The notes beneath the pieces were generated by a model. The model worked only from the letters and a program-made list of their open reading frames with translations, ran no database searches and was not told the origin of the DNA. Shown in pieces: positions 25,754 through 41,183 of a stretch of 64,000 nt of DNA. The stretch spans positions 310,001 through 374,000 of the forward strand of contig JASVEC010000036.1 of NCBI GenBank assembly GCA_030770535.1. Reading direction: 5' to 3'. Both the position numbers and the translations under genes were made by a program. Numbering within the stretch: position 1 is the stretch's first letter; each line of letters begins with the position of its first letter. Source of the stretch: Batkoa obscura. Its lineage: Eukaryota; Entomophthoromycota; Entomophthoromycetes; Entomophthorales; Batkoaceae.

Positions 25754-26478
25754 ACAAATCAAACCATCTCGATATAAAGCGGTAAGATAACTTTTTTATC
25801 TACCCTTTGGCAATTCCTATTATCATCTCAACTTTATTGATCTATCTCATTTTGAGTTAGATTAATTAATCTCTCATTTACCCTTCAACTACCTAGATCT
25901 AATTTTTCTTGTGTTATGTATATATTGGTACTTTTTGTTTTTTACCCTTATGGGGCATTTTAGAATTCAATCCTTCAAACCTGCTCTTAAAATTATTCAA
26001 AAATTACTAATTTTTCCTCCTTAGTGCCTTCCATAAATACATATTCGCACCCCAAGGTTTCTAATTTCCTTCCATCATCATTTACACTTCTCTCCTTTTA
26101 TAGAATTTTTGCGTTGAGCTGATAAAAGTAAATCTATATTATAATAACTTCAAACTTTATTTCTTTTGTATTATTTCATTTATTCATATTAATTTAAGAT
26201 AGTGATAGTATAATTAAACTCGAAAGTAAAATGTTACAAAAACAGTATAAATTTTGAGTAAACTATAAAGTGCGTTTGATATAATATACATAAATAATTA
26301 GCTTAAAATAAACTTTATATAAAAATGATAAATATGGGGATGTATTTTTGTATTTAAGAATTTTTCCAACAATTTTTTCACTCAAACAACGCTTAAAAGA
26401 AGGAAAAAGTAATGAAGCCAAAAAAAACATCCCTATATAATAAAAGAATAACAAGGAAGACTTTATAGTAAGTTTTAA
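25754..26478. other. Intergenic between convergent genes, one MITE-like copy
   Basis: The DED1 3' region is pyrimidine-rich (CCTT, CTCTCC runs at 25800-26100). A clear MITE copy lies at 26332-26438, 40 bp from the F-box gene stop. Confidence 0.6.
26332..26438 (+). repeat. MITE-like element, clear copy
   Basis: Starts ATATGGGGATGTATTTTTG and ends ACATCCCTATAT. Includes CACTCAAACAACGCTTAAAA. Its minus strand is open through the whole element. Confidence 0.85.
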
Positions 26479-27590
26479 TCATTTATAAACAATTAATTTG
26501 AATGTGGCTTTTTTTCTAAATGAATTTTCAATTTTTGATGAAAGTTGTATTGATGGACAAAACAGTAAATACTTCAAATCTTTCCATTCTTCGATAAACC
26601 GATGTAATTCTAATAATCTAGTTTGAATGCCTTTAATACCTAAATATTTTAATTTAGGAAGCAACTCTTTAAGGGGTTTCAACTCTTTATATAGATCGGT
26701 AATATCATCACTTATACGATTGAGGTGTAAGGTAAGGCTAGTAATATTAGGTGTAGCATTTTTCCTTGAAAAAAGGTTTATGAGATCAGAAATATCAAAA
26801 TCAAACCATAAACCTAACTCTAGAGTAGTAATATTTTCATAAAGTTGACCAAAGATGGGCTCTATTGTATCAGGCTCAAAGTCGATTTGGTCAATCTTTA
26901 AGCTTTGTAATGTTGAATTGATTCTTTTCATTATTTTCAATAAACTCGATGATGTGTAATTTCGAAACGAACAAAGTGAAAGCGCTTTTAACTTTGGTAA
27001 ATTTTTTAATAATTTACAAAGTATCAAAGGACTAACTCTAGAAAGATGTTGAACGTTTAACTCAACCAAAGTTTCACTTAATGATTCTGATAATAATTCG
27101 AATGCTATAAATATTTAGTATAATACAACAAAAATTAAAATGACTTACAATAATCTGTTAAATTGTAATTATTATTTAAAGTGAGAGATTTTAATTTTTT
27201 ATGTGATATTAAATTTAACAATAAATTATCATATAAATGAACCACATTAGAAGCAATTAGTTTTTCTAAATAAGGACCTAAAACATTAAATGTTACCTCT
27301 AATAGTTCATAAGATATTAAAGATAAAAAAGATAAATCTAGACATTTGATCATTTCCAACCTTGTAAAATTCATATTGTTTCTTGAATTTATAAGGGAAC
27401 CAAGTAAAATCTCTAACCTAGAGATATAGCATAGACGTAATGTTTCATAAATATAGGGCAGAATGCAATGATAATTCCTTTTATTGGTCATTGCTATATT
27501 TATCAGTATGTCCTTATCTTCAACTTTGTCAAAACATTTTACAACCATTTCAAATAATTCTGGTGGTAATCTTTCTGTTGATTGAGTCAT
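26479..27590 (-). CDS. F-box / leucine-rich repeat protein
   Basis: Probable substrate adaptor of an SCF ubiquitin ligase. Exons 27149-27590 and 26479-27104, with a 44-nt intron. The N-terminal F-box is short: E-R-L-P-P-E-L-F-E-M-V-V-K-C-F, followed by N-I-A-M-T-N-K-R-N. Leucine-rich stretches then repeat every 25-30 residues, for example L-K-S-L-T-L-N-N-N, L-K-A-L-S-L-C-S-F, I-T-T-L-E-L-G-L-W, and L-K-Y-L-G-I-K-G-I. About 355 aa. Such F-box/LRR genes are often expanded and fast evolving in early-diverging fungi; the substrate is unknown. Confidence 0.75.
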
Positions 27591-27858
27591 CTATGCTGAG
27601 TTTAGTATTATTATACCCTCAAAATCCTTTATATGTGTCTCGAAAATAATTAGCTTGTTTTATTATTGTTGTTTATATGAAATTAAACTTTACTCAATAT
27701 GGGTTTGAAGTAAAGCTATGAATTCTTCTCTAATCAATTAATTCAAAAGCTTAAAATACTATTTAAATAGCCTAAAATGATTGGAACAAAAAGCATTAGC
27801 TATAATTTGCCTTATTTGCGTATAGGTTTAAGCAAACTCAACTCATCATTTTTTAAAA

Positions 27859-31164
<3,306 letters not shown>

Positions 31165-31675
31165 TAAATAAGAAATTAGTTATACTGCTAAATATCACAC
31201 TATTATAATATGTGAATGTTCTTTACCTATTACTCTTTGCTATTTTTTTAAAACTTAGATATTAATTAACTAATGCAACTATTTAAGTTTAAATATGCAC
31301 TGTTAATGAAGAATTTTATAAGCAATCATTTGTTCTATCATGATGTTAATTTGAGACTTGTTAATTTTAAATTTAAATTTAAAATAAACAATTAACTAAT
31401 ATACATCCAAGCTTGAACAATGTATTGGTTAATTTCTAAAATTAGAAAATAGAAAAAACATCCTGATATGCTATTCCTTACATTTAAATATTAATCGCAT
31501 CTTTGATTATGTTACTATTGATGTATTTACATTTTGTGACTATAAATAGGCTTTAATACTTGATTAAAATTCAAATTATTTTGCATGGATTTAAGTTCAA
31601 CTTTAAGTATAAATCAAAACCATGAATTATTAAAATGAAACTTTTAACTTATTAAAATCTAACTTTATCTTTGAA
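31165..31675. other. Intergenic, nothing firm
   Basis: 511 bp, AT-rich. AAAAAACATCCTGATATG at 31452-31469 looks like an isolated MITE end, but no partner end is seen. Confidence 0.4.
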
Positions 31676-33595
31676 ATGGGTAAATGGACTGATAAACTAT
31701 ATATAACTCATAGTGAATGGGCAAATGAATATGGGGGAAGTTCCTTTGGTGGATTAAAAAAGAAAAAGCAAGAGATAGGGTTTAAAAGGTTACCATTTTA
31801 TTGTTGCGCAATTTCATTACAACCCTTTGAAACTCCATACGCTACACCTGAAGGACATGTATTTGATTTAGAAAATATAGTCCCCTATTTAAAAGAGTTT
31901 GGTACCAATCCAATTACAGGGAATAAGTTAGAAGCTAAAGATCTATTCCCATTAGAGTTTCATAAGAATAATGAAGGTAAGATGGAAATAAGAAACTAAA
32001 TAGCAATTTTTTAAGGTATTCGATTAGGGAAATATTGCTGCCCTGTAACTTACAAAATATTCACAGATCATACGCATATTGTAGCTAATAAGGTATCTGG
32101 CCAAGTTTATGCGTATGAAACGATCGAAAAATTAAACTTTAAAGAAAAACTATTCAAAGATCTTGTTACAGATCAAGACTTTAAAAAAGCAGATATTATT
32201 ACATTACAGGATCCTCATAATGTAGAAAACAGAAACCTAAATAATTTCAAGCACATAAAAAATGCACTTAAAGGTATAAATAATTATTTATTTATTTCAT
32301 TAGTTATTAATTTAGAATAGTTCCCATTAAAGATAATTCTTCTTCTATCAACTTATCAAGCTCAGCTAAAAGAATATTAGCCGATGCTAATAAGACTACT
32401 GAGCCTTTAAAGAAGGTATTGTATTTTTTCTTTATATATTATGTAACTAATTCATTCATAGAAAATGATGCAAAGTGAAATAGAACTTAAAGAAAAAGAA
32501 AAGACTGATATGACTAGCAAGTCTGATAACGCAACCAGACATTCACAAGGGAGAGTAGCAGCCTCTTTTACTTCAATGGGCATGACCCCGGTTACTGTCA
32601 ATGAAACAGCTTATTTAAGTAACGAACAGCTGATGTTTCAAAAGATTAAAAGCAAAGGGTATTGTTCTATTACAACAAATTATGGTGATATAAATTTAGA
32701 GCTTCACTGTGATATTGTAAGTCACTATTAATAACTTGACTTTATATTAACTGTTTTAGACACCAAAAACATGCTATAATTTTATAATGTTAGCTAAGAA
32801 AGGGTATTATGATGGTGTATCCTTTCATCGTTTGATTTCTAACTTCATGGTAATGGATAATAATTTAATTTCTGTAATTTTCTGATTTATTTTAGATTCA
32901 AGGTGGTGATCCTAGCGGAACTGGTAAAGGTGGGGAATCGTATTGGAAAGAGGATTTTGAAGATGAACTTAAAAATAAACTCTCACATGATTCAAGAGGA
33001 ATATTAGCAATGGCCAATAAAGGGAAAAACACTAATAACTCACAATTGTAAGTATAATGTAATTTATGAATATAGTACCGATGCTGATATTAGTTCTATT
33101 TTAGTTATATTACTTTTAGAGCATGTTCTCATCTTGATGGCAAGCATACAATCTTTGGGAAAGTGGTAGGCGGAAAGCCAGTATTAGACGCTTTAGAACG
33201 TATTGAAACTGATCAAAAAGATAAGCCAAGGCATAAAATAACTATTGAAAAAATCAAAGTATTTGTTAATCCTTTTGATGAGCATCAAAAAAATGAACAA
33301 GAAAGGGAAAAAATGGAACAGGAAAGGCAGCAAATCGTTCAAAAGAAGAAAGAAGATGTAATATATTACTTCATTTTTAATAAATTATTAATATGTGATT
33401 TAGGACTCTACAACTGTATTTGGTACTAAATTAACTGGATCCAAAAGTATTAAAGAGTCAACTAAGCATATTGGTAAATATCTAAACAAGGAATCTATTA
33501 CTGCTCAAATTAAACAAGAAAACAAAAATAACACTAAAGCCACTATGACATCAACCAAAAAGAGTGGTAATTACGGAAATTTCGATAAATTCTAA
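31676..33595 (+). CDS. PPIL2: U-box peptidyl-prolyl isomerase, PPIL2/Cyc4 type
   Basis: Nuclear cyclophilin of the spliceosome with an N-terminal U-box. The start [15 protein letters not shown] is characteristic. A double U-box follows: [11 protein letters not shown] with N-P-I-T-G, then Y-C-C-P-V-T-Y-K near 32035. After a Lys/Glu linker the cyclophilin domain has [20 protein letters not shown] and the spliced [13 protein letters not shown], then [11 protein letters not shown] in the usual cyclosporin-binding W-L-D-G position is replaced by H (C-S-H-L-D-G), as in other PPIL2 proteins. At least six short introns. Coiled C-terminal tail. Confidence 0.92.
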
Positions 33596-33718
33596 TAAAG
33601 TTGTTTAAATTAAAATTTATTTCCTTTAAATCGATCTGATAAAGCGATTTTTAAGCATAATATTTATGATTATATTATAAAGTTCTGTGATTGAAAAACT
33701 AAATACTTTTTGATTAAA

Positions 33719-34569
33719 ATGAAAATTATAAAAAATATAGCCATTAATAAAACTTTTACGAGGGGTATCAGACATAGTCCCATTTTTAACAAACAGTGTA
33801 TAAGTTGTTTAATGAAAATTGAAGACGAAATAGTTAATTGTATAAATGAAAAATGCTCTCAATTACAACCAATTCCAAGTGAAGTAAATTATTTTAAACT
33901 ACTTGAAAGGTATATTTATATTTATAATTATAAATTAATTTGTTAACTGTACAACCCATTTTAAAATTCAGTCCACAGAAATTTAACATAAACTTAAATG
34001 ATTTAAAGAAAAAATATTATAAAATTCAAAATGCTTATCACCCAGATAAGTTGATTTCAATGGATGATGTATTACTTTAATTATTGTAGTTTTTGTATTA
34101 ATCGTTATGTTTTAGAAACTAAAAGCAATATTTGAAAACTCGAGTATGGTGATTAATCAAGCTTATGATAATTTAAAAGAGCCTTTGAAAAGAGCTGAAT
34201 ATATGGTAACAAAGTGCTAAAATTAAAATAATAACTAAAATTAAAATGATTTAAAGCTGAGGTTGCAAGGAAAAGAATTAAAAGAAGAAGAAAGTATCGA
34301 AAATCAACAGATATTATTTAACATTATGGAATTAAATGAAAGGTTGGAAGATAGTCAAGATAAAAATGAAACTGAGACTATCGTTTTAGAAGTAAAAGGT
34401 AAATATATTTGTATTAACTATTATTAGTTAATATTTTTTAGAGCATTTAAAAGATCTTGAAACAAAGTTAAATATAGCATTTGATAACAATGATATAAAA
34501 GTGGCTTATGACCTAGTATTGGAATATCGATATTATTTTAAATGCCTCAAACGAGCAAAGCATCTTTAA
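33719..34569 (+). CDS. JAC1: Mitochondrial Hsp20/HscB co-chaperone for Fe-S clusters
   Basis: J-protein that brings the scaffold ISU to mitochondrial Hsp70 (Ssq1/HSPA9). The ATG at 33719 is used because the longer frame begins with TTG. The basic presequence is followed by two cysteine pairs, C-I-S-C and C-I-N-E-K-C, then N-Y-F-K-L-L-E. The J domain carries Y-H-P-D-K, helix IV I-N-Q-A-Y-D-N-L-K and P-L-K-R-A-E-Y-M-L. The C-terminal HSCB domain has M-E-L-N-E-R-L-E and an L-V-L-E-Y-R-Y-Y-F end. Four introns. The Cys pairs recall the tetracysteine zinc site of metazoan HSCB, which yeast Jac1 lacks. Confidence 0.9.
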
Positions 34570-34634
34570 GATTTGAAATAAAATAATAAAGAAAAAAGAA
34601 TCAAAATTTGGGGCGTTTAGTTTTTACTATTTAT

Positions 34635-36153
34635 TTATGATTTAATTTTTTCTATTTCATTATAAGAAGATAGTAATTTGTCTAAATCAGTACATTTTCC
34701 TTGCCATTTCATATCTCCTGTCATTGCTCCTTTTTTAGGCACATTTTCAATTAATTTCAATACATGTGAAATCATATCAGTATTTCCAAGGATCATTAAA
34801 GGACCAGATTTAGAGCCGCCGGATACTAAAACTAATTTATTATTATCATGTAAGTCCTGTAATTTAGCCTGGAATTCCGATTTGATGATTTTAATAAAGT
34901 CCATTTCAGTATAAGGATGGTGACAGCAGACTATATCACTATGACTTAATCTATTAATTATGTCATTCTTGTAATTTAAAGTCAACTCTAAATTCATGTT
35001 TTTTAGCTGTTTATTCATATCTTTGTTTGCTTGAATTGTTTGTTCTGCTTTGGCAGCTAATAGCTCTGGTTTAGCATTTAAAGTTGATACTAATTTTTGT
35101 TCCCTTTTTGATATATCTGCATAATGATCTAAAACTCTTTGGCCTACTATAAAGTTCAATCGAACATTATCACTGCCCTGTCTATCTACGTTTAATAATT
35201 TTATAACCTAAAAGTTAAATTATTAAACCATTGCAAAAATAGGTATATACTTACTTGTAATTCGCTTGTGTTCTTTACATGAGTCCCACAACAACTAATA
35301 AGTTTAAGTATTGTTTAATTTAGATCAAAATAAAGATTACGGATTAACATCTATATCGTCAATAATGATCTCTCTAATTATCCCTTGACCATAATCATCA
35401 GGTAAAGAGGTTGGCCTTTTTACATTAGGATCTCCTAAATCATAAGACTTGACAGTAACTGGGATAGCTTCTCTAATCTTTTCGCTACACAATTTTTCTA
35501 CATGTTCGATTATCTCTTTGGTTAACTCGCTTTCTTTTATAGGTAGCTGAATGTAGTTTTTTAAAGATCCCATATACCTATAGACGTATTTTTATAAACA
35601 ATATTTATAAGAAATAATGTTATTACCATGAGGTTGTATCTAAATTGTAATGTTTTTCGAAAATAGCTGACAATAGATGCTGACCTTAACATAAAATAAT
35701 AAGTTAAAAATTTATAAGTAAAAAATAGCTTACCAGAGTGTTGTTGCATATGGTCGAATCTTCTATTAAAATCCAAAATTATTTTTACTTCTTCTCCAAT
35801 TTCCAATGGGTTTTCTAATACATGTACACATTTTAATCCTTTTCTTAACACCTTGATTACTTTTTTATCATTGATTGTACCTAAATCCCAAGGCTATATA
35901 ATTGTAACTAAAAGTTTTAAATATATAAAGCTAATTTACTTGTCCTCCACCTTCTGGAAATAAAACTAGAACAGTAAATAAAAATCAATGATTCTATAAT
36001 ATTATTTAACTTACTTGTATCAAATAATTCCACTTCATAATGCTTTCCAACTTTTTCACAATTAGCTACTTTGCTGCAATATTCCTTTACATAAGGCTCA
36101 AGCTGACATTTTAATTCTCCTACTCTTTTTACACTTTCTTCCAATCCCATCAT
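34635..36153 (-). CDS. AARSD1: AlaX-type trans-editing protein (AARSD1-like)
   Basis: Free-standing alanyl-tRNA synthetase editing domain that removes Ser (or Gly) from mischarged tRNA-Ala. Six exons. The order is that of AARSD1: L-F-P-E-G-G-G-Q near the start, then the first zinc half D-H-M-Q-Q-H-S-G-Q-H-L-L (H-x3-H) made across an intron. The S-L-P-D-D-Y-G block follows, then the second half C-C-G-T-H (C-x3-H), also made across an intron. The C-terminal half is helical, with L-V-L-V-S-G-G-S-K-S-G as in the AARSD1 tail. About 400 aa, convergent with JAC1. Yeast uses a shorter homologue (Alax/YNL040W type). Confidence 0.88.
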
Positions 36154-36368
36154 TTGTTTATATTAAAATTTACAAAAATTGAATCTTTATTATTTTTATG
36201 CTATTCTTTTAATGAGCTTAATTTTTCTGTCATTGACTAGAACCTACTATTAGTATGACTAATACACTCTTTAAATGTATAGATACTCTTTTTGTAAATA
36301 TAATAGAATCATTTAACTAATAGAAGCGATATTAAGATAAATACTAATCTTACACAGTAAATAGATCT

Positions 36369-36474
36369 ATTTGGGAGTGCTTTTTTTTACTCCATTATTT
36401 TTTCATTTTTTTAGCGCTATTTAAGCGGAAAATTTGTTAGTAAAATTCCTAGACACAAAAAATACATCCCCATT
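36369..36474 (-). repeat. MITE-like element, clear copy
   Basis: Starts ATTTGGGAGTGC and ends ACATCCCCATT, with the core TTAGCGCTATTTAAGCGGAA. Well preserved. Confidence 0.88.
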
Positions 36475-36881
36475 TAATATAGATGATATCAAGAAATTTA
36501 AGCTAAATGTAATGTTACATAGAAAGGTAATATAGTTAAGTTACTAATAGGTTGAATTTGATATTTAAACTTTTTCCAAAAAACCGAAATAAATACTGTT
36601 TTGCACTGGAGTTGGTATATTAGATATACATACTTTAATTTTAAATATTTGATGTGCATTTAATATTTATGTAAAGATCAACCAGAATAAAATGTATTTC
36701 ATTTTAAAAAATTAATAATTCATTTATAAAACTTTAAACTATAATCTTTAATAAACATTAATATTTAAGTATTACAATTGCTTACTTGTTTATAAATATA
36801 GAATTTTTATTTCAAACATATATACAAGCAAATACATAATAACCTGATTAACATTATTAAATTCAACAATAGTCAGATTAC

Positions 36882-36983
36882 ATATGGGGATGCATTTTTA
36901 TGTTTAAGAATTTTACTAACAAATTTTCCGCTTAAATAGCGCTAAAAAAATGGAAAAAATAATGAAAAAAAACACTCCCATAT
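36882..36983 (+). repeat. MITE-like element, clear copy
   Basis: Starts ATATGGGGATGC and ends ACACTCCCATAT, giving an 8-bp near-perfect terminal inverted repeat. Core CGCTTAAATAGCGCT. 102 bp. Confidence 0.9.
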
Positions 36984-38119
36984 ATAACGAAATTTTATGA
37001 AAATAAACATCAATTTAAAAGTAATTAAAGCAAGCATTTGTTGATAGTTTCGTAATGGTATATAGTAGTAGTTTAATGGCAACTAAGAAATAACAAGCTA
37101 TCTCCTAACCCTGATGTTTTGATAAATGTTTTCTATATTCTAAAAATATAACATGCATATTAGCATTAATTAATTTTATTACTTAAAGAGAATTATATTA
37201 TAGAAGATATTATTCAAATGAATTTTTTTTATTAGCTTTGGTTCTTAGCTTTTATCACAACATAGCTTATTTATAAAACTTTAATAAATAAGATAGTTTA
37301 GATCCAAGATTCAATTTTCTTCTAACACTAATCTGCAAGTTTTTGCAAATTAAGCATAAAAATATAAAGCTGTATATTTATTTAACAAATCAAATAATGT
37401 TTTTTTGTACCGATATTTTGTTAGCATATTTTTAAATTTTACGTTGAATAAAAAGTAAACAAATCAATAAAGTAAAGGAATACTCCAATATAGACTTTCT
37501 AAAGTTAACTTACCTTAGTCAAATTAGAGAACTTAATTTTTAACTTTAGTCAGTTTTTGAACTTAGATTTAATGAATACTTTGTTTAAAGGCATGTTGAT
37601 ACAATTTTAAAATTAATACTATTTATGATACTTTAAAATAACATTTTAAATGTAATATGCTTAGAATATCGAGCAGATGCTTATTGTATAGAGATAAGTT
37701 GATTGATTTCGCTTTTACTACACTTGGCTGCTCTTCAATTCATATTTCAAATTATACTATTTTCATAACAAGTAATAGGTTCAGTTGATTAAATTTCATG
37801 AGGCCTTTACCTGGGTAGAATTGTGGTGTTAAATTCACGAATTTAATTTTTCTTTTTAAACCTTGAAAGATATCAGGAACTCAAACGTTTTTATTAAAGT
37901 GAATCTAGTAAGTTTAATAATAAAAAAAGAGTGGGTTTTTACTAAAGTAATAGTTATCTTCTGGATTTTAAATTCATGGATTATATTTCATAAAAAAATA
38001 AACTTACTATAGAGGCTAATATCGTTACTTTATGTAGTAATCTTATTTAAAAATGAGTTTATTTATTTATATAGTAAATTTACATTGGTGTTAAAGAATA
38101 TATTATTATTATTACGATG

Positions 38120-38128
38120 TATATATAA
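38120..38128 (+). promoter_or_regulatory. TATA box of GDSL gene 1
   Basis: TATATATAA lies 36-44 bp upstream of the ATG at 38164, a plausible core promoter position given a short leader. Confidence 0.4.
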
Positions 38129-38163
38129 TAAACAGTAAATCTTTCAAATTTCAAAGCTCAACC

Positions 38164-39132
38164 ATGGTTGAAATCAAAAAGGCGTTATCTTTCATAAGTT
38201 TATTTACTATAGTTACAAGTTTATTTTGTCCAACTAAGGACTACTGCCAAGTTCATATATTCGGTGATAGTTTAAGTGACTACAGTAACTTATATGCGTA
38301 TACCAACAACACTTTACCTGATAATAGATATTACTTTAATGGGAGATATAGTAATGGACGTACTTGGGTAGAATATTTGACAGAAAGTATGAAAGTAAAG
38401 AAAGTACAAAATTTTGCTTACGCCGGTGCCACTTCAGACAACGTTGAATTTGAACCTAAGTTAGTCAAAGGTGGAGTTCCAGGAGCTATTCAACAAGTAG
38501 AAAATTACAATAAATATTATGACCAAAAAGAAAAATATAATATATTCCGTTGCAGAAAATCACTAATAGTGTTTGCATTTGGTGGTAACGACTTTGACTT
38601 ACCAAATTCCTCCCCACAAAAAATGATGGATAATTTAGATAAAGCTTTAACTACATTGATTGAAAAGAATGGCTTAACCGATTTCTTACTTATGGTAGGC
38701 TCACCATTAGATTATGCCCCAAAAATCAAGTTATTACCAAAACCATATCAAGAACAAATCACCAAGGTTGCCGTAGGACTCGAATATATTTGGAATCAAT
38801 TAATTACTAAATATAAATCAAAATATAACAATTTAAATATATATACTTTTAATTCAAGGAGTAAGCCATTTATTATATTTTAAGTATGTTTATTAATATT
38901 ATCAGGTTATGTTGCCGATCTTATTAACGGTGCATATATATTGAATAATGTGACTAAGTGGGAAACTGAGATTGGTTGCTTACAGAGAAAATTTGTTAAT
39001 GGTACTATTTCCAGTGATACTATACGCTGCAGTGATCCAAATAACTTCATTTTTTGGGATGAATTACATCCAACTACTCAGGTTCATAAATACGTCGCTG
39101 ATCAAATCTTTACTAAAGTTTTAATTAATTAA
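38164..39132 (+). CDS. Secreted GDSL esterase/lipase, copy 1
   Basis: SGNH-hydrolase of the GDSL (thermolabile-haemolysin/CE16-like) type. Exons 38164-38860 and 38906-39132. A signal peptide (M-V-E-I-K-K-A-L-S-F-I-S-L-F) is followed by block I F-G-D-S-L-S-D with the catalytic Ser. Block II is N-F-A-Y-A-G-A-T-S-D-N, block III F-A-F-G-G-N-D-F and block V W-D-E-L-H-P-T with catalytic Asp and His. The 45-nt intron sits just before the last quarter. About 307 aa. Tandem paralogue of 41184-42131 in the same orientation with the intron at the same site. Likely an extracellular esterase acting on plant, lipid or acetylated polysaccharide substrates; the substrate is unknown. Confidence 0.88.
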
Positions 39133-39320
39133 GGATATTAAATGAATTAACTATAAATTTAGTTTTTATAATTTTAATACAAATAGTCTATCTATGAAAT
39201 CAATCTAATAAAAAAATGTTAAATATTATTTATTATCTGATATGTGTTAACTTTATGGCTTTTAAATATAATAAATTAAATTTATTAAAAATCAAGATTC
39301 TAATAAGTTCGTAAAATATT

Positions 39321-39428
39321 ATGTGGGGATATATTTTTTTGTTTAGGAATTTACTAACAACCTTTCTGCTCAAATAGCGTTTAAAAGATGTAAAAAGTAA
39401 TGAAATAAATAAAAAAACACCACCATAT
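39321..39428 (+). repeat. MITE-like element, clear copy
   Basis: Starts ATGTGGGGATAT and ends ACCACCATAT. Core CTCAAATAGCGTTTAAAAG. Confidence 0.8.
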
Positions 39429-40093
39429 ATACAATAATTGGACCAATATAAATAAATGTATCAAAATTATTTAGCATACAAATAGAAGAAAATAACTTTA
39501 ATATAAAGGTAAAAACATTATACCTACATAACCAGATAGATTTAATTCATAGTAAACCATTTTTATAGTATAGATGGTCATAAGTTTAATAATATAAGTT
39601 AGATATTTCTTAAATAGCTAGTATAGTTCTATTGAGACTAGAATGCTAGTTGTTATGGGTTTGAATTAATTTAAATATGGACAACGATTGAATAAAATAT
39701 AACTTATACCAGCGGTAGACTTCATAGCCTCATTGATTCTTCCAATTTGTTCTATTAGGTCACTTGATGTCTATCGATTTTAATGCTCAAACCTATATCA
39801 GATATCAAATCTTGATTTATGAAGACTTTGTAACATTATGGGATGTTTAAATCTATTATTTTGGTTTTTGTATTATTAATTAGTGCCCTTTGAATAAAAT
39901 TACATTTTTTGTTACTTATCTTTTATATGATAAAATTATGTTAGTATCTGAGTATGATATTTGATGCTTTTGTATGAATTTAAGTGATAAAGTTTTTAAA
40001 CTGAGTGAGGAATTAAATGATTCTAAGATTTATCTAATTTTATTAGATATTATAGAGATTGTTTAATCCAATATATTTAAAATAATAACTAAT

Positions 40094-40200
40094 ATATGGG
40101 GATGTATTTTTGTGTTTAAGAATTTTTCTGATAATTTTTCCACTTAAATAGCGCTTAAAAGAAGGAAAAAGTAATGAAGCCAAAAAAAACACCCCCATAT
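40094..40200 (+). repeat. MITE-like element, clear copy
   Basis: Starts ATATGGGGATGT and ends ACACCCCCATAT, with perfect 8-bp terminal inverted repeats. The minus strand holds an ATG-initiated 34-codon open stretch spanning the element. Confidence 0.92.
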
Positions 40201-40361
40201 ACTAAATTACTAAACTGAAAATAAAGACTAATATCCTAAAACTACATTATGCTATAGATAAAATATAGATAAAATATAGATGCTATTATTAGAAAACCAA
40301 TGCTTTGTAAAAAATAACAGATACCATAACTTTTATTAAAACCAAAATAAAGTAGTTGTTT

Positions 40362-40464
40362 ATTTGAGGATGTATTTTTTTGCCTAAGGATTTCACTAAC
40401 AATTTTTCCGCTCAAATAGCGCTTAAAAAGGTAAAAGTAATGAAACCAAAAAAACATCCCCATT
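40362..40464 (+). repeat. MITE-like element, clear copy
   Basis: Starts ATTTGAGGATGT and ends ACATCCCCATTT. Core CGCTCAAATAGCGCTTAAAA, the most CpG-rich (least decayed) version seen. Confidence 0.9.
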
Positions 40465-40570
40465 TGTTCAAACACTAAAGTGAGAAACAAACTTGTATAA
40501 GCCATAAAGTCCTAAAGTGGATGTTCTAATTTCAGAGTTAAGTTTCTAAGATATAACTTACATTATAAAA

Positions 40571-40640
40571 TAAATATGGAATGTGATGTCTACTATTATT
40601 ATTTATAAATATGGAATGTGATGTCTACTATTATTATTTA
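40571..40640. repeat. Perfect 35-bp tandem duplication (two units)
   Basis: Units 40571-40605 and 40606-40640 are identical; each starts TAAATATGGAATGTG and ends TTATTATTTA. Recent local duplication. Confidence 0.95.
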
Positions 40641-41104
40641 TGAATCTGTTATTCATAAGTCGAAATACAATGCTGTTTTATCACTTAAGTGAAAGCTTAC
40701 GATTAGGCTATCAAATGTTTTTGATGTTATCAGAATAAGAGCTCACCATAATTTCTCAACTAAATGTACTTTTTAGTTAATTTAATAATAGTAAGAATGA
40801 TAATGTCCTATTTGGATGGAATGTTCTTTTATTCTTTAATTTAAATTTCAAAAGAACATAAAATAGTATATTTGCTATAAATACATAAGCTATTAAACAA
40901 CAATATTATTATACTCATATAATATTCCATTACAATAGTTTAATTTCATCCTTTTGACATGTTTTGTAAGATGCTTGAAAGTTGATATATAAGATATAAA
41001 CAAATATTCTACTTTAAATAAATCTAGTTATTAAACAGGATACTATATCGTAAATTGATTTGAGATAGAACATATATAGTGGAACTTATATTGTGTAATA
41101 GAAT

Positions 41105-41124
41105 AGGTATAAATAGGTATAAAT
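41105..41124 (+). promoter_or_regulatory. Duplicated TATA-type element upstream of GDSL gene 2
   Basis: Two copies of AGGTATAAAT in tandem, each giving TATAAATA, 60-80 bp upstream of the ATG at 41184. A plausible core promoter. Confidence 0.45.
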
Positions 41125-41183
41125 AGCTAAAAAATATTAAGTTTATATTTAACTTTTCTATAATAATTTAATAATATCGGAAA

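Larger units (their letters stand above)
36154..38163. other. 2-kb intergenic region with an inverted pair of MITE-like elements
   Basis: No gene supported. Two MITE copies in opposite orientation lie at 36369-36474 and 36882-36983, about 400 bp apart. The GDSL promoter side has a TATATATAA box at 38120-38128. Confidence 0.6.
39133..41183. other. Intergenic between GDSL paralogues, three MITE-like copies
   Basis: 2.05 kb with MITE copies at 39321-39428, 40094-40200 and 40362-40464, all in the same orientation. A perfect 35-bp tandem duplication lies at 40571-40640 and TATA repeats precede GDSL gene 2. Confidence 0.65.

Noticed and set aside
40242-40505. 87-codon minus frame spanning a MITE copy
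   Set aside because: The frame exists because the repeat is open in this orientation; flanking parts have no coding character. Reported only as part of the repeat-frame finding.
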